From the NCBI GenBank assembly GCA_900322175.1, contig ONYZ01000029.1, positions 1 to 43,526 of the forward strand: a stretch of 43,526 nt of DNA, given 5' to 3'. Positions 14,814 through 24,997 of this stretch are shown piece after piece. Under the pieces are notes generated by a model. The model ran no database searches, had not been told where the DNA came from, and saw nothing but the letters and a program-made list of their open reading frames with translations. The position numbers and the translations under genes were made by a program. This DNA is from an uncultured Prevotella sp. (GTDB lineage: Bacteria; Bacteroidota; Bacteroidia; Bacteroidales; Bacteroidaceae). How positions within the stretch are numbered: position 1 is the first letter of the stretch; each line of letters begins with the position of its first letter.

Positions 14814-16211
14814 TTAATTTATCTTCTTTTTGCCGTTTTTGATTACTACACCACGAGTAGAAGCGTTGGCTGGTGTTCCACTGAGCGTATATAAATGACC
14901 TTCGCCGGTGGTGGCGGTGCGAGTTGCTGCCGGTACGGCAGTCGTTACGTCCTCGATGGCATCATATTCAGCCATCGCCCCAGCCATACGGGCGTCTAGG
15001 TCGGCTAGGCGGTAGAGTCCGTCGCTGTTGGCTGTCAGCCCCTCGATAGTTACGGGCTGAACCATCGGCGGTTCTTCAAGCGAGAGCAGCTTGCGGACAT
15101 GCATCTGGGTGTATTTAGGATAGACCAGATTGATGGCGACATAGTCTTCGCTGCCGTTGCTCCATTTCTCGAATACAAGTTTCGACCCGATAGGCGTGCG
15201 CACCTCCAATGCATGGTCTGTTTTCGGAAGGTTCAGGTACAAGGCCGCGCTGATGCTGGCCAGATTGCTGTCATGACCACAGAGGAACGTGAACTTGCGA
15301 CCGTCATGGTGCAGTTCCTCGCGGATGCGGCTCACCAAGGGATAGGCCAGGTTGACGGCGGCGCTGTGGGTGGTGAAGAGCAGACCATCGTACACCTCCT
15401 TGATACCGCAGACAGCCCGCCACTGCTCCTCTGTCAGTTCATGGCCGAAGGCCGCCATGCTCTCACTCTCGTAGCACTGCAGCACCAGTGCGTCGGCCAC
15501 GCTGTTGGCCAGCGTATAGCCGCCCGTCATCCTCGGCTCGTCGCCCTTCTCTATCTTGAACTGAGTATCGTTGTACCAGAAGTGTGTCGTGTCATTCTGC
15601 GCAGCGGGCGAGTGTGCCATGTCGATGATTTCCTCCACCTGCGTCAGTATGGGCTGCACGCTTTGCATCCACGCCTGCGGGCCGCCATGCATCGCATTCA
15701 TCTCAGCGATAATCTGCTGGCGGTACTGGTCGTTCATCTTAGTGAACTGGGGCTTAAACACAGGGTCCATTATGTCCTCGTCGTACTTATGCTGAATCTC
15801 CACATTGGCATAAGGCAGGAATCCGGCAGAGAAATACTTCGCCGTGGCAAACGTGCGCTGGCGAGAGTTGGCATAGAACAGCACCTCGTCGTCAACCGGA
15901 CGGTAGTTGTCGGGCAGCAGTCCTGTGCTGACTATCCACTTACGAAAGAACTGGCCCATCTCCGTTTCGAGCACACCGCCACGCTGCGACAGTTGGCTGC
16001 TGGGCGATGTCCACTTAAACCATTCGTAAGGTGTCACTCGCATGTAGGCAGCGCCTCCCGACGTCAGCGGCGAGCGGATATTGTGGCGACTCATCACCAC
16101 CACCTCTTTCAGTTCATACTTGGCTCTGAACTCATCAGAGCGCTCCGTCTGAGCCTGCAGGCTCGTTGCAGCCATCATGGCGGCTGCTACCAACATCATA
16201 CATCTAATCAT
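14814..16211 (-). CDS. Secreted histidine acid phosphatase (phytase/MINPP-like)
   Basis: This 465-residue protein has a signal peptide (cleavage near LQA-QTERSD). The clade-2 histidine phosphatase motif RHNIRSP (42-48, a variant of RHGxRxP) gives the catalytic His43. The proton-donor HD motif is at 313-314 (CGHDSN). Substrates of the family include phytate, glucose-1-phosphate and other phosphomonoesters. The C terminus (TLSGTPANASTRGVVIKNGKK) resembles the short end repeats seen on many secreted Prevotella proteins. The gene starts 2 bp after the hybrid regulator's stop codon, so it is co-transcribed with it. A truncated paralogue of its first 39 codons lies at 40945-40811. Confidence 0.88.
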   Translation of the reverse strand: MIRCMMLVAAAMMAATSLQAQTERSDEFRAKYELKEVVVMSRHNIRSPLTSGGAAYMRVTPYEWFKWTSPSSQLSQRGGVLETEMGQFFRKWIVSTGLLPDNYRPVDDEVLFYANSRQRTFATAKYFSAGFLPYANVEIQHKYDEDIMDPVFKPQFTKMNDQYRQQIIAEMNAMHGGPQAWMQSVQPILTQVEEIIDMAHSPAAQNDTTHFWYNDTQFKIEKGDEPRMTGGYTLANSVADALVLQCYESESMAAFGHELTEEQWRAVCGIKEVYDGLLFTTHSAAVNLAYPLVSRIREELHHDGRKFTFLCGHDSNLASISAALYLNLPKTDHALEVRTPIGSKLVFEKWSNGSEDYVAINLVYPKYTQMHVRKLLSLEEPPMVQPVTIEGLTANSDGLYRLADLDARMAGAMAEYDAIEDVTTAVPAATRTATTGEGHLYTLSGTPANASTRGVVIKNGKKKIN

Positions 16212-16213
16212 TA

Positions 16214-19200
16214 TTATTTTTCATTTGTTTTTTTCATATAATCGGCAGGACGGATGCCGAATTGCTTTTGGAAGCACTTTGAGAAATATGAGGGATTGGA
16301 GAATCCTACCATATATCCTACCTCGCTAACCATGTGTCCACCCTCGTGCAGCAGTTGGGCGGCACGCTTCAGGCGCACAATCTGTATCATCTCGCAGGGC
16401 GTTACATCGGCCAGAGTCTTGATTTTTGCAAACAGACCGCTACGACTGATATTGAGACGCTCAGCGAGGAAATCAACATTTAATTCAGAATTGGAGAAGT
16501 TCTCCTCAATAATACGGTTCATCTTGGTGAGGAACTCGTTGTCGGTAGGGTTCTGCGCTATCTCGGTAACGGGTTCAAGCGGCTGAGTAGAGAATTTCTC
16601 CATCAGCTGGCGACGTATTTGCAGGATGTTGCGGATACAGGCTTCGAGATACTGCACCGAGAAAGGCTTTTCGATGTAAGTATCGGCACCAACGTCCATA
16701 CCCTCTACCTTAGAATCGTCGTCGGTCTTGGCAGTAAGCATCACAAAAGGAATATGACTTGTGAGCGGATTCTGACGTACGCGACGACAGAATTCGGCAC
16801 CATCCATTCGTGGCATCATCCAATCGCTAATGATGATGCTTATCTGATGCTGTTGCAACAGGTGGAGTGCCTCGATACCATCGCCCGCGGTCACGATGGC
16901 ATAATTATCACTGAAGCTGCTTTCGAGGAACTGGCGCATATCTTCAGAGTCGTCGACAATTAATATAGTCTGGTGTTGGGTAATAGGTGAAGGGTGATGG
17001 TGAATAGCAGTGTCGAGTGACAGGGTTGGGGCGGAGTGATCGTCGATGATCGTGGGGGCCGACGACTTTTCGGGCTCAATATTTTCTGTTTCTGTCTGGC
17101 TTACGGGCAGAACAATGGTGAAGGTACTGCCTACGCCTAATTCTGACTCTACACTAATATCGCCGTGGTGCTGATCGACGATATTCTTCACTATGTTCAG
17201 TCCTATGCCAGTACCAGGCTTATTACCCTCGGCCTGGAAGAAAGGTTGGAAGATGCGCTGGCGATCCTCCTCGCGGATACCCACACCATTATCGCTCACG
17301 CTGATGCGGAATTGCTCGCCATCAGGATCTTCGACACACGATAGTTGCACTTGATTTTTGGTGTATTTATTAGCATTGGCAAGCAAGTTGCTGACGGTCT
17401 TAATGATAGCCTCTTTGTCGACAATGGCAGTGAAGTGCTCATCGGGATAGATGACAGTGAACTGTTTACCATTCTGCTCGAAGGTGGGTGCAAAACGCTC
17501 GCTAACCGACACCATCAACTGGTAGATATTGTGCGGGGCAAAGTGCATTACCAGGCTCTGCTGTTCTACCTTGCGGAAGTCGAGCAACTGGTTTACCAAC
17601 TCCAGCAGGCGGTGGGCATTGCGGTCGATAACCTTCAAGTCGGCCGTTGGGGAGCCTTGCTTCATCAATTTCTCCAAGGGGCCGATAATCAGCGACACCG
17701 GGGTACGAATCTCGTGGGCAATCATCGTAAAGAAGTTCAGTCGTGCCTCGCGTACCTCTTTCTCTTTCTGTTCGTTCAATAGCTGCAATTCATGCTGGTG
17801 CTGGCGCTCGGCTCGTTTAAGTTGCATCTGCACATAATAGTAAACGACTGCTACCATAAGTAACAGATAGAATAGTTTAGCATACCAACTCCACCAGAAC
17901 GGTGGCTCCACTATTATTTTGAGTTCAGCCTCGTTGTCCGACCAGATACCATCGTTGTTGGTGGCTTTTACGCGGAAGGTATAGGTGCCTGCAGGCAGAT
18001 TGGTATAGGTGGCGCGATTCTGATTACCCACGTAGTTCCAATCGCGGTCGAAACCTTCGAGCATATAGGCATACTGTATCTTCTCGGGCGAGCAATAGCT
18101 AAGCGATGCAAACGACAAGGTAATCATCTTCGAGTCGCTATAGCCAATGGTAATCTCCTTGGCCAGTGTCAGGTCGATGGGCTGCCCTTCGGCATTTCGC
18201 TCCTCGTGATTCAGTATCTCTAGTGAAGTAACATATACTGGAGGCATCACGCTGTTGGCCTTAATTTGGAAGGGATAGAAGCTGTTGAATCCGTTTGTTG
18301 TTCCGAAATAAACGCGCCCGTCGCTAGCTTTCATCCCGCTGTTGGGTTGGAACTGCTCGCAAACCAGACCGTCGTGTAGCGTAAACCGCTGTACTCCCTC
18401 TTCAGGTGCATACTTTACAATGCCTCTGTCGGTTGCAATCCACAAAGCTCCGTTATCCTCAATCACACTGAGAATATTCTGGCTGGGCACATCTAGCGGG
18501 ATACGACGGAAGTTATCATGCTGCTTATCGTACACGCATAGACCGGCAAATGTACCTATCCACATTTTGCCACTCTGATCAATCATACAGCAGTTAACCT
18601 GATTATCGGGCAAAGACGTGACATCAGTGGCATCTTCAGTACGATAGTTCTTTAGTTTACGGCTTTTGCTGTTATAAAGCCACAGGCCTTCGCCCTGCGA
18701 AGCAAGCCACAGGTTACCCTCCTTATCCTCATCGATATCGATGGTGATGGCGTGGGTCTTGCCTACACGCACAAACGCATCCTGCTTCTTATCGTAGAGA
18801 TTCAAGCCCTCCATCGTAGCCACCCATATACGGTCATGCTTATCGAGATGAATGGCATAGGAACTGGAGTTATCCAAACTATTAACAGCCGATGTCTGTG
18901 TGTATTGTCGCAGTCGGCCAGTTGCCAGGTTTAATACCATTACGCCATCGGTATATGTGCCTATCCACAGGTTATTATCGCTATCAAGAGTAAGAGCATG
19001 CACATTGCGCTTTGACAACACATCCTGATGAGGATAGCCGACAAAACGTTGCTCCTTAGGCGAGTAGCACATCAGTCCGCCATCGTCGCTACCAACCCAC
19101 ACACGCCCCTGACGGTCCTCGCAAAAGCGCGAAATAACATTGCCTGTAAGCCCATCGGCCATCGAAAAGCCGTCGAATCGCTTGCCTACAGGCGAGACAT

Positions 19201-20125
19201 ATCTCACACCGTTATAGAATGTACCTATCCACATGCCGCCCTCGGTATCGGTAGTGATGGCATACACAAATCGATCGCCATACTTTTGCCACTCCCGCGT
19301 TTTGGTATTCAGTATTATCATACCATCGTCGCAACCTATACAGATGTTCCCATCGGTCTGTTCATACAGGGTATGTATGTGCCAGCCTACCTTCGACGAT
19401 TGCGGATTAAGCACCTGCTCTACCCGACCGTCGCTATGCATCAGCAACAGCCCCTGCTCCCACGTTCCAAGCCACATCCTACCATCTTTGGTTTGTAGCA
19501 TGCGGAGCGAGTTATACATGGAAGGAAAACTAAGACTAACCGGTTCAAACTGATTATGCAAACGGTTCAGGCGATAAACTGATGGCGTTGCCCAGTTGGT
19601 TACAGCCCACACCTGGTTACTGTTGTCTACCAACACCTGAGCCACAGCATTCTGTATTTCATTAATGTCGTAATGCTTTGTCTGACCAGTTTTAAACACA
19701 TACTGCCAAACTCCCTGCCCCATTACTGACACCCACAATGCACCATCCTTATCGAACGAGAGATAAGTCACCGTGGAATTAATATCCATAGATAGCCTTT
19801 CGTACTTTTGAAGTTCGAAATTGATAAAGAAAACGCCTTTATCAGTGCCAACATACAAACCGTTTTCGGATGATAGCAGGGCTGAGATATACTGATTGAT
19901 GCCGAGTTCTTTAATACGGAAAGGAACCATTTGCCTACCGTTATAACGACATAAGCCATTGTCGGTACCAAACCAGATGTAACCATTCTTATCTTGAACT
20001 ATATTGCGTACTGCGTTAGCCGTTAAACCATCGTTCATGGTCAGATTGCGGAAACTATAGTCGGCTTTGGCTTCTGAAGTCAGAATACCAAGCAAACACA
20101 CCATCAGTAGCAATATATTTCTCAT
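16214..20125 (-). CDS. Hybrid two-component system regulator (sensor kinase/response regulator/AraC)
   Basis: This 1303-residue one-protein signalling system is of the type that switches on polysaccharide-utilization loci. It has a signal peptide (1-20), repeated two-component propeller strands of form WxGTxxG (about 25-620) forming the periplasmic sensor, a Y_Y_Y domain (about 670-740), a transmembrane helix (about 750-767), a HisKA domain with His804 in MIAHEIRTP, an ATPase domain (N-box near 913-921, GTGIGL at 971-976), a receiver domain with Asp1101 and Lys1153, and an AraC DNA-binding domain (about 1200-1300). Its start overlaps the preceding stop as ATGA. It sits inside the operon it probably regulates. 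The linker at 1011-1052 is low-complexity. Confidence 0.95.
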   Translation of the reverse strand: MRNILLLMVCLLGILTSEAKADYSFRNLTMNDGLTANAVRNIVQDKNGYIWFGTDNGLCRYNGRQMVPFRIKELGINQYISALLSSENGLYVGTDKGVFFINFELQKYERLSMDINSTVTYLSFDKDGALWVSVMGQGVWQYVFKTGQTKHYDINEIQNAVAQVLVDNSNQVWAVTNWATPSVYRLNRLHNQFEPVSLSFPSMYNSLRMLQTKDGRMWLGTWEQGLLLMHSDGRVEQVLNPQSSKVGWHIHTLYEQTDGNICIGCDDGMIILNTKTREWQKYGDRFVYAITTDTEGGMWIGTFYNGVRYVSPVGKRFDGFSMADGLTGNVISRFCEDRQGRVWVGSDDGGLMCYSPKEQRFVGYPHQDVLSKRNVHALTLDSDNNLWIGTYTDGVMVLNLATGRLRQYTQTSAVNSLDNSSSYAIHLDKHDRIWVATMEGLNLYDKKQDAFVRVGKTHAITIDIDEDKEGNLWLASQGEGLWLYNSKSRKLKNYRTEDATDVTSLPDNQVNCCMIDQSGKMWIGTFAGLCVYDKQHDNFRRIPLDVPSQNILSVIEDNGALWIATDRGIVKYAPEEGVQRFTLHDGLVCEQFQPNSGMKASDGRVYFGTTNGFNSFYPFQIKANSVMPPVYVTSLEILNHEERNAEGQPIDLTLAKEITIGYSDSKMITLSFASLSYCSPEKIQYAYMLEGFDRDWNYVGNQNRATYTNLPAGTYTFRVKATNNDGIWSDNEAELKIIVEPPFWWSWYAKLFYLLLMVAVVYYYVQMQLKRAERQHQHELQLLNEQKEKEVREARLNFFTMIAHEIRTPVSLIIGPLEKLMKQGSPTADLKVIDRNAHRLLELVNQLLDFRKVEQQSLVMHFAPHNIYQLMVSVSERFAPTFEQNGKQFTVIYPDEHFTAIVDKEAIIKTVSNLLANANKYTKNQVQLSCVEDPDGEQFRISVSDNGVGIREEDRQRIFQPFFQAEGNKPGTGIGLNIVKNIVDQHHGDISVESELGVGSTFTIVLPVSQTETENIEPEKSSAPTIIDDHSAPTLSLDTAIHHHPSPITQHQTILIVDDSEDMRQFLESSFSDNYAIVTAGDGIEALHLLQQHQISIIISDWMMPRMDGAEFCRRVRQNPLTSHIPFVMLTAKTDDDSKVEGMDVGADTYIEKPFSVQYLEACIRNILQIRRQLMEKFSTQPLEPVTEIAQNPTDNEFLTKMNRIIEENFSNSELNVDFLAERLNISRSGLFAKIKTLADVTPCEMIQIVRLKRAAQLLHEGGHMVSEVGYMVGFSNPSYFSKCFQKQFGIRPADYMKKTNEK

Positions 20126-21372
20126 CGGGTGGCAAAAATACGAAAACTATATGGAAACACCAAAAGATTTTGTGGATTTTTATAATTTTCGTCGGTAGGC
20201 ATCGGTATCTGATGGTGCTGCAAAGGAGCTCCCATCACAATGAGATAGAGGTGAGAAAGGCGTTTTGATTTTGGTACGACGAACTCTGTGGCATTCACAT
20301 TGCTATATACCGACTGGCCATCGGTAGTTATGCCTACAAAACCATAACGCAGGTTATCGCCCTGTAAATTCAGTCTGAACTTTCTGGCATTAAGGTTTAC
20401 CTTATCATCTAGTTTGATGGCGTTGAATCCGTATTCCTCAGGATAGTTCTTGGGGCGCAGCCACTTTCCGCCTTCAAGTTCGGTATCGAATGTGCAGGCA
20501 TATTGGCGGGTCTCTTTACGTGCATGGTTGAAATCGAAGTTTACCAGATGCTGATAGCCGCGGAACATCTCGTCGCAGAACTGCTTTTGACTCATATTGT
20601 ACATGCGCTTATAGGTCATCACAGGATCTTCGCCTATCCTACCCTGACGATACAGTTCGGCTATCGACTTGCGCCCGTGCAAATCGCTCCACCACTGGAT
20701 AACAAAGGGCGAGTGATAGATATTATCGAGATGCAGATAGGCCTTGTGGGTGAGCTGCTTGAATGCCTCGAAATGGTAATTCTCGTCAGTGAGCCAGTCG
20801 GGATTTACCTGCCACAGCATCCACTGCGATGTCATCTCGAAGAAACCTGAGCCTCCCCATGCGTCACCTACACTATCGGCAGGTATCTGTAGCTGGAACG
20901 AGTGTCCCAGTTCGTGAGCCATACAGTTCATCTTAGTGTCCTGTATGCGATTGGGAGCCACCCAGAGAGCACCAATAAAGTTATCGTAGGTGCCACCATA
21001 GGCCGTACCGTCGAGCGAGTAATTAACCATCACCATCATCTTGTATTTATCGGCTTTCGACCCTGGTCGGGTAAAAGCCAATGTATCACGGAAAAAATGA
21101 TAGAACTCCTGTACACGGTCACGTAAATTAGTGAGGTTGAAACTCATAGGTTTGCCCTCAAGCATCGGCGGATTGCTTGTATCGCTGCCAAAACCTCGCT
21201 CCCACATCAATATCAAGTCATCGGTCTCGATACTACGTTTAAACGACCACTGTGAGGTATCAGCCTGCAAATCCATCTTTCCCAGGTCCTCAGGGATGTA
21301 TATCTTCTTCTGGGCGTGCAATGCTGTATAGCTTGCAAATACGCACGATGCCAATAGTATTATTCGTTTCAT
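20122..21372 (-). CDS. Secreted DUF6055-like protein with HExxH zinc site
   Basis: This 416-residue protein has a signal peptide (MKRIILLASCVFASYTALHA). The motif HELGHSFQ (153-160) is followed by Glu179 in GFFEMTSQW, a HExxH...E arrangement of zinc metallopeptidases (gluzincin type). The same pattern is in the 747-residue protein at 24997, so the two are paralogous over this domain. The family name is recalled from domain memory; peptidase activity is inference. The start is placed at 21372, one base after the CotH stop; an upstream in-frame ATG at 21384 lies inside cotH. It is followed with ATGA overlap by the hybrid regulator. Confidence 0.8.
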   Translation of the reverse strand: MKRIILLASCVFASYTALHAQKKIYIPEDLGKMDLQADTSQWSFKRSIETDDLILMWERGFGSDTSNPPMLEGKPMSFNLTNLRDRVQEFYHFFRDTLAFTRPGSKADKYKMMVMVNYSLDGTAYGGTYDNFIGALWVAPNRIQDTKMNCMAHELGHSFQLQIPADSVGDAWGGSGFFEMTSQWMLWQVNPDWLTDENYHFEAFKQLTHKAYLHLDNIYHSPFVIQWWSDLHGRKSIAELYRQGRIGEDPVMTYKRMYNMSQKQFCDEMFRGYQHLVNFDFNHARKETRQYACTFDTELEGGKWLRPKNYPEEYGFNAIKLDDKVNLNARKFRLNLQGDNLRYGFVGITTDGQSVYSNVNATEFVVPKSKRLSHLYLIVMGAPLQHHQIPMPTDENYKNPQNLLVFPYSFRIFATR

Positions 21373-21373
21373 A

Positions 21374-22735
21374 TCAGTTTCCACTTGGATAGTTGCTTAC
21401 AATATTGTCCATATAAACAGCTCTTGAGTTGAGCCATTTCTCCATTCGATTGATTTCTGTAGCGTGTTTCCTGTCGATGGGCCATTGCTTGGCATCGCGT
21501 TCCATCGCCTCGGCAGCAGCATCGGCATAGCGCTTGGTCTCTGCCCAGAACTCGCTGATGACACGAGGACGTATCTGCTTCCAGCGTGCTTTGACATCAC
21601 TAACAAACTCCTTGTTCTTCCACATATCGGTGAAGAAACTTGATACATAGTCGTAATTACTGATGTGCCTGGCAGGATCGGTACCGAGCACCGTCTCGCG
21701 ATAATCAGCGAAATATCCGTGGCCATCGTACATATGTCCCCAGTCGAAGTCGAATCCGGCATCAAAGTCCCAAAGAGGGCCGAAGGTCCAGAGGGCATCA
21801 CCTTTATCCTTATGAAGATAGATGCTGCGTGGTGCGGCCACTTCGACATTGTAAACGTACTCCTGAATCAGCAGATAGTCAATCATCGACTGCACATTCA
21901 TCACCTTCTTTAGTGCTTCGTAGTCGTGACTATGTATTACGTTTTCAAGGTCGCCAAGTGCCTGTTTTGCATCATCTAATAGGGTTTCGGGGGTAGCATA
22001 ATCCTCAGATTCAGGACTCTTTACACATACTGGCATACGGTATACCTGCGACCAGAAATTGTCGCCTGCGGTTGGAGCCTCAGCAGGGCCGTCGTCGACA
22101 TCGAGCGACAGCAACCATCCTTTCTTCTTACCAATATCCACACGACTCTTTCCTACTTCTATCTGCTCCGTCAACTGATACAGACCGATATAATCGCTAT
22201 TAAGCGTAACCTCTACATAGCGTGTATGATTGGTAAATGGCATATTCAACCCATGCCCCATCTCGAACACAAAGGTGTTCATCAGATGGGTTGGGTCGCG
22301 ATAGTTGGCCAGCAGCACCCAGTCTTTATTAGCATCAAGACCAAGTACAGATGCCTTTTCGTCGAGTTTAATACGGTATGGTTTCTTGGGATACCAGAGC
22401 CATGTAGAATTGCCTCTGCCGCGTATACGTCCACGGCCCTCGTAGTTCCATGCTGCCGTATCACTCTCTATTTTAATCGTACAATTGCGATAATCGGTTT
22501 TCTCTTTCGAGTCGACAGCCTGCTGTCCATCCGTTGTAATCTGCATCTTTGCCACTCGATACTTGGCAGCAAACTTCACCGCAACAGGATTCTGATCGGT
22601 TTTTGAAGTATCTACCTTAGTTGTATCAACTGTCGACGGCGTAGGTACAACGGGGCTTGGCTCCGGCACATCGCTTCCCGACGAACAGGCAACCATCAAC
22701 AGAACCGCCAAACTCGAAAGAAAAAACTTCTTCAT
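21374..22735 (-). CDS. CotH kinase family lipoprotein
   Basis: This 453-residue lipoprotein (lipobox VACSS) has a Pro/Thr/Lys-rich spacer (about 20-55) and then a CotH protein-kinase-like domain. The hallmarks are GRGRIRGRGNSTWLWYPKKPYRIKLDEK, VLLANYRDP, GLYQLTEQIEVGK and the metal-binding WDFDAGFDFDWG near the C terminus. CotH proteins use ATP to phosphorylate serines of extracellular proteins in Bacillus spores; in Bacteroidetes their targets are unknown. It lies 18 bp downstream of the BACON/HExxH gene and one base upstream of the second HExxH gene, so it belongs to the utilization operon. Confidence 0.9.
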   Translation of the reverse strand: MKKFFLSSLAVLLMVACSSGSDVPEPSPVVPTPSTVDTTKVDTSKTDQNPVAVKFAAKYRVAKMQITTDGQQAVDSKEKTDYRNCTIKIESDTAAWNYEGRGRIRGRGNSTWLWYPKKPYRIKLDEKASVLGLDANKDWVLLANYRDPTHLMNTFVFEMGHGLNMPFTNHTRYVEVTLNSDYIGLYQLTEQIEVGKSRVDIGKKKGWLLSLDVDDGPAEAPTAGDNFWSQVYRMPVCVKSPESEDYATPETLLDDAKQALGDLENVIHSHDYEALKKVMNVQSMIDYLLIQEYVYNVEVAAPRSIYLHKDKGDALWTFGPLWDFDAGFDFDWGHMYDGHGYFADYRETVLGTDPARHISNYDYVSSFFTDMWKNKEFVSDVKARWKQIRPRVISEFWAETKRYADAAAEAMERDAKQWPIDRKHATEINRMEKWLNSRAVYMDNIVSNYPSGN

Positions 22736-22753
22736 CTTAGAATATCGAAAAAA

Positions 22754-24997
22754 TTAGAATTGCATATTCAGTGTGAACGTGGCTTTATACTGCTTGCCAC
22801 CCTTGGTATACACCAGTACTGGTTTGATAGTGTACTTAGTACCAGCGACTGAGCAACCCGGCTTGTGACCATAGGTCAGGATAAAGCTGTCCTTGTCGTA
22901 CTCGAACCAGAGCGGGTCGTTGTCACCCCATGAGCCCTGTGAACCGTCGGCCTTGCAGTAGAAACCGGCATTGGCGGTATAGGTGTAATTGATGCTTCCG
23001 TCAGGCTGGAGCAATCCAAGAGCTATCTTGCCCTCAGCGGGCTCTGCAGTTGTGTTTGCAGCGATAGGCAGTATAGCACCACTTAATACCGAAGGCTGCA
23101 TTACAAAGGCCTGAGCCAGTTTCTTCAGTTCGTTGCCTGATATCTGGATGGTGCCCTGTACATAGTCGGCTGAAGCTGCATTACAATTCATATCATATGA
23201 GAACTCCACATCTGTAGGATCCTTCGTTTCGTCGATAGAGAAGTTGCCAAAGAGGTCAGTACCGCTAATCTTGAAGCGATAAGGACACTGCATATCAGTC
23301 TCTTCCTTCTCATCCCAAGGACACTGGTGGTAGCTCTTAGGAGATCCCTGTACTACGAGATAGAGATACTTGGTACCTACAGGTACAGTATATTCGCCCT
23401 CACCAATAGCATCGGTGTAGTTCATCGCGCTATAGTCACGAGAGCCGTCCTCCTTCAGTGCTACGAAACCGTAAGCCAGCGCCTGGTCGTTACCTACATT
23501 ATTATATGTAGCCGTGTTGCCAACCACCTTGAAGTCGCCATCAACCTGATTACCTGGATCACCATCAGGAAGTTTGCTGCCAGGAGCCACATTCTCCATC
23601 TGTACCTTCACCTTAGTACCAGCAACGGGTACGTCGAGCTTTATAAAGTTGAATCCGGTAGGCTGTGGGCACTGCTCGTAGCTTATCTGATAGAAACCGT
23701 CCTGTGTATAGAGCGATGTCTTATAGAGTTCGTTCTGTGTAGTAAACTGATTGCGTATACCTGCAAAGTCGAAGCTTATGCAGCGCTGAGCATATGCAAA
23801 GAGTTCCTTCTTGTAGTCGTCGTAGCTGACGCCGAAGATGCGCATATATGCCTGCGATGCATCCTCTGGATACTTCGACTCGTTCCAGATGCGACCCAGT
23901 GTCTTGTCACCGTGTTTGTCTGTCCAGTAGTACTGCAGGAAGTAAGAGGCATAGCGCTGCCACTCGTGCTCGAAATGACGATGGCACTGTCCGTACCACA
24001 CATCGTTCCAACCACCGCTGATGGCCTGCTCAGGATAGTCCTGATACGACTGCCACTGAGCGCACTGCTCCCAGAATCCACATCCACCGTTCGAACCCTC
24101 GTAACCATAACGGAAACCTGACTTAAAGTCGTTGGCAGCACCATTGCGCACATTGTCGCAGTAGGTCTGATACTGGAAAGAGTGTCCAATCTCGTGAGCT
24201 ATAGTAGAGCCTACAGGCTGACAGGTAGATGGGTTAACCCAGAGGGCACCTATCACATTGTCGTAGCCAGAACCAGTGGCAAGCCATTCTGTCTGGTAGA
24301 GCAGATAGATCTCCATCTTGTAGTCGTCGAGGTAACTCTTACCCTGACCAGTTACCACCATACCAAGACGGTCGATATTGGTCTTATAGAACTGCTCAGC
24401 CTTTTCCAACAAGTCGTCGATATCTACACGCAGATTTGCAGGTACAGATTCGGCATTAGGATCGTCGCCGAAACCAGCCTCCCAGAACACAAAGAAGTGA
24501 TTGCTCTGCTTGTAGCGATAGAATGACCACTTAGAGTCGTTGCGGAGCATATCCATCGAACCGAATTCCTGAGGTTTGTAGTATCTGTTGAAATTGGGCA
24601 CGTCGCTCTCGTCCATTATCTCAATAGCCGAAGGTCCCTGTGTCACCTTCAGTTGAGTAGAAGCTGTACCACACGCTACGTTGATAAGGGCCTGACGAGG
24701 ACTCTTTGTGGCGTTGCGAGTCATCTCGAAACTAAGTTTCTCGGCTGTACCGCCCACGCCCTTTGCGCTGATGAGTTTCAACCATTCACCCCCGCTCTCT
24801 ACAGTGGCACTCCAAACCTGACGCGAAGCTACCGTAGTAGCATAGAATGTGACATCCGACTCCACGTTAATCTCGGTCTCAGCCACCGTAGGTGTCAGAT
24901 AGGTTATTTCATTATCACTGCTGCATGCAGCAATGGTGAACATTGCTGCAAGCAGAAAGAAGTGTTTAAAAACATTTATTTTCATAATCGTATTCAT
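22754..24997 (-). CDS. BACON / HExxH (DUF6055-like) / DUF4859 lipoprotein
   Basis: This 747-residue multidomain surface lipoprotein has lipobox IAACSS. A BACON-like domain (about 36-121, WSATVESGGEWLKL ... QGPSAI) often mediates carbohydrate or mucin binding. A catalytic-looking domain has HEIGHSFQ (268-275) and Glu310 in GFWEQCAQW. A C-terminal domain (about 605-747) resembles DUF4859 repeats of the next gene. It is probably a secreted zinc peptidase or glycan-bound enzyme; activity is inference. Its ATG at 24997 directly follows the upstream stop codon (TAAATG); ATG 24985 is an alternative start. It shares the HExxH layout with the 416-residue protein at 21372. Confidence 0.8.
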   Translation of the reverse strand: MNTIMKINVFKHFFLLAAMFTIAACSSDNEITYLTPTVAETEINVESDVTFYATTVASRQVWSATVESGGEWLKLISAKGVGGTAEKLSFEMTRNATKSPRQALINVACGTASTQLKVTQGPSAIEIMDESDVPNFNRYYKPQEFGSMDMLRNDSKWSFYRYKQSNHFFVFWEAGFGDDPNAESVPANLRVDIDDLLEKAEQFYKTNIDRLGMVVTGQGKSYLDDYKMEIYLLYQTEWLATGSGYDNVIGALWVNPSTCQPVGSTIAHEIGHSFQYQTYCDNVRNGAANDFKSGFRYGYEGSNGGCGFWEQCAQWQSYQDYPEQAISGGWNDVWYGQCHRHFEHEWQRYASYFLQYYWTDKHGDKTLGRIWNESKYPEDASQAYMRIFGVSYDDYKKELFAYAQRCISFDFAGIRNQFTTQNELYKTSLYTQDGFYQISYEQCPQPTGFNFIKLDVPVAGTKVKVQMENVAPGSKLPDGDPGNQVDGDFKVVGNTATYNNVGNDQALAYGFVALKEDGSRDYSAMNYTDAIGEGEYTVPVGTKYLYLVVQGSPKSYHQCPWDEKEETDMQCPYRFKISGTDLFGNFSIDETKDPTDVEFSYDMNCNAASADYVQGTIQISGNELKKLAQAFVMQPSVLSGAILPIAANTTAEPAEGKIALGLLQPDGSINYTYTANAGFYCKADGSQGSWGDNDPLWFEYDKDSFILTYGHKPGCSVAGTKYTIKPVLVYTKGGKQYKATFTLNMQF

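Noticed and set aside
15099-16241. 380-codon plus-strand frame opposite the histidine phosphatase
   Set aside because: The minus-strand frame has signal peptide and catalytic motifs; this one is a His/Arg-rich shadow.
23327-24121. 264-codon plus-strand frame opposite the BACON/HExxH gene
   Set aside because: Antisense shadow without recognisable domains.
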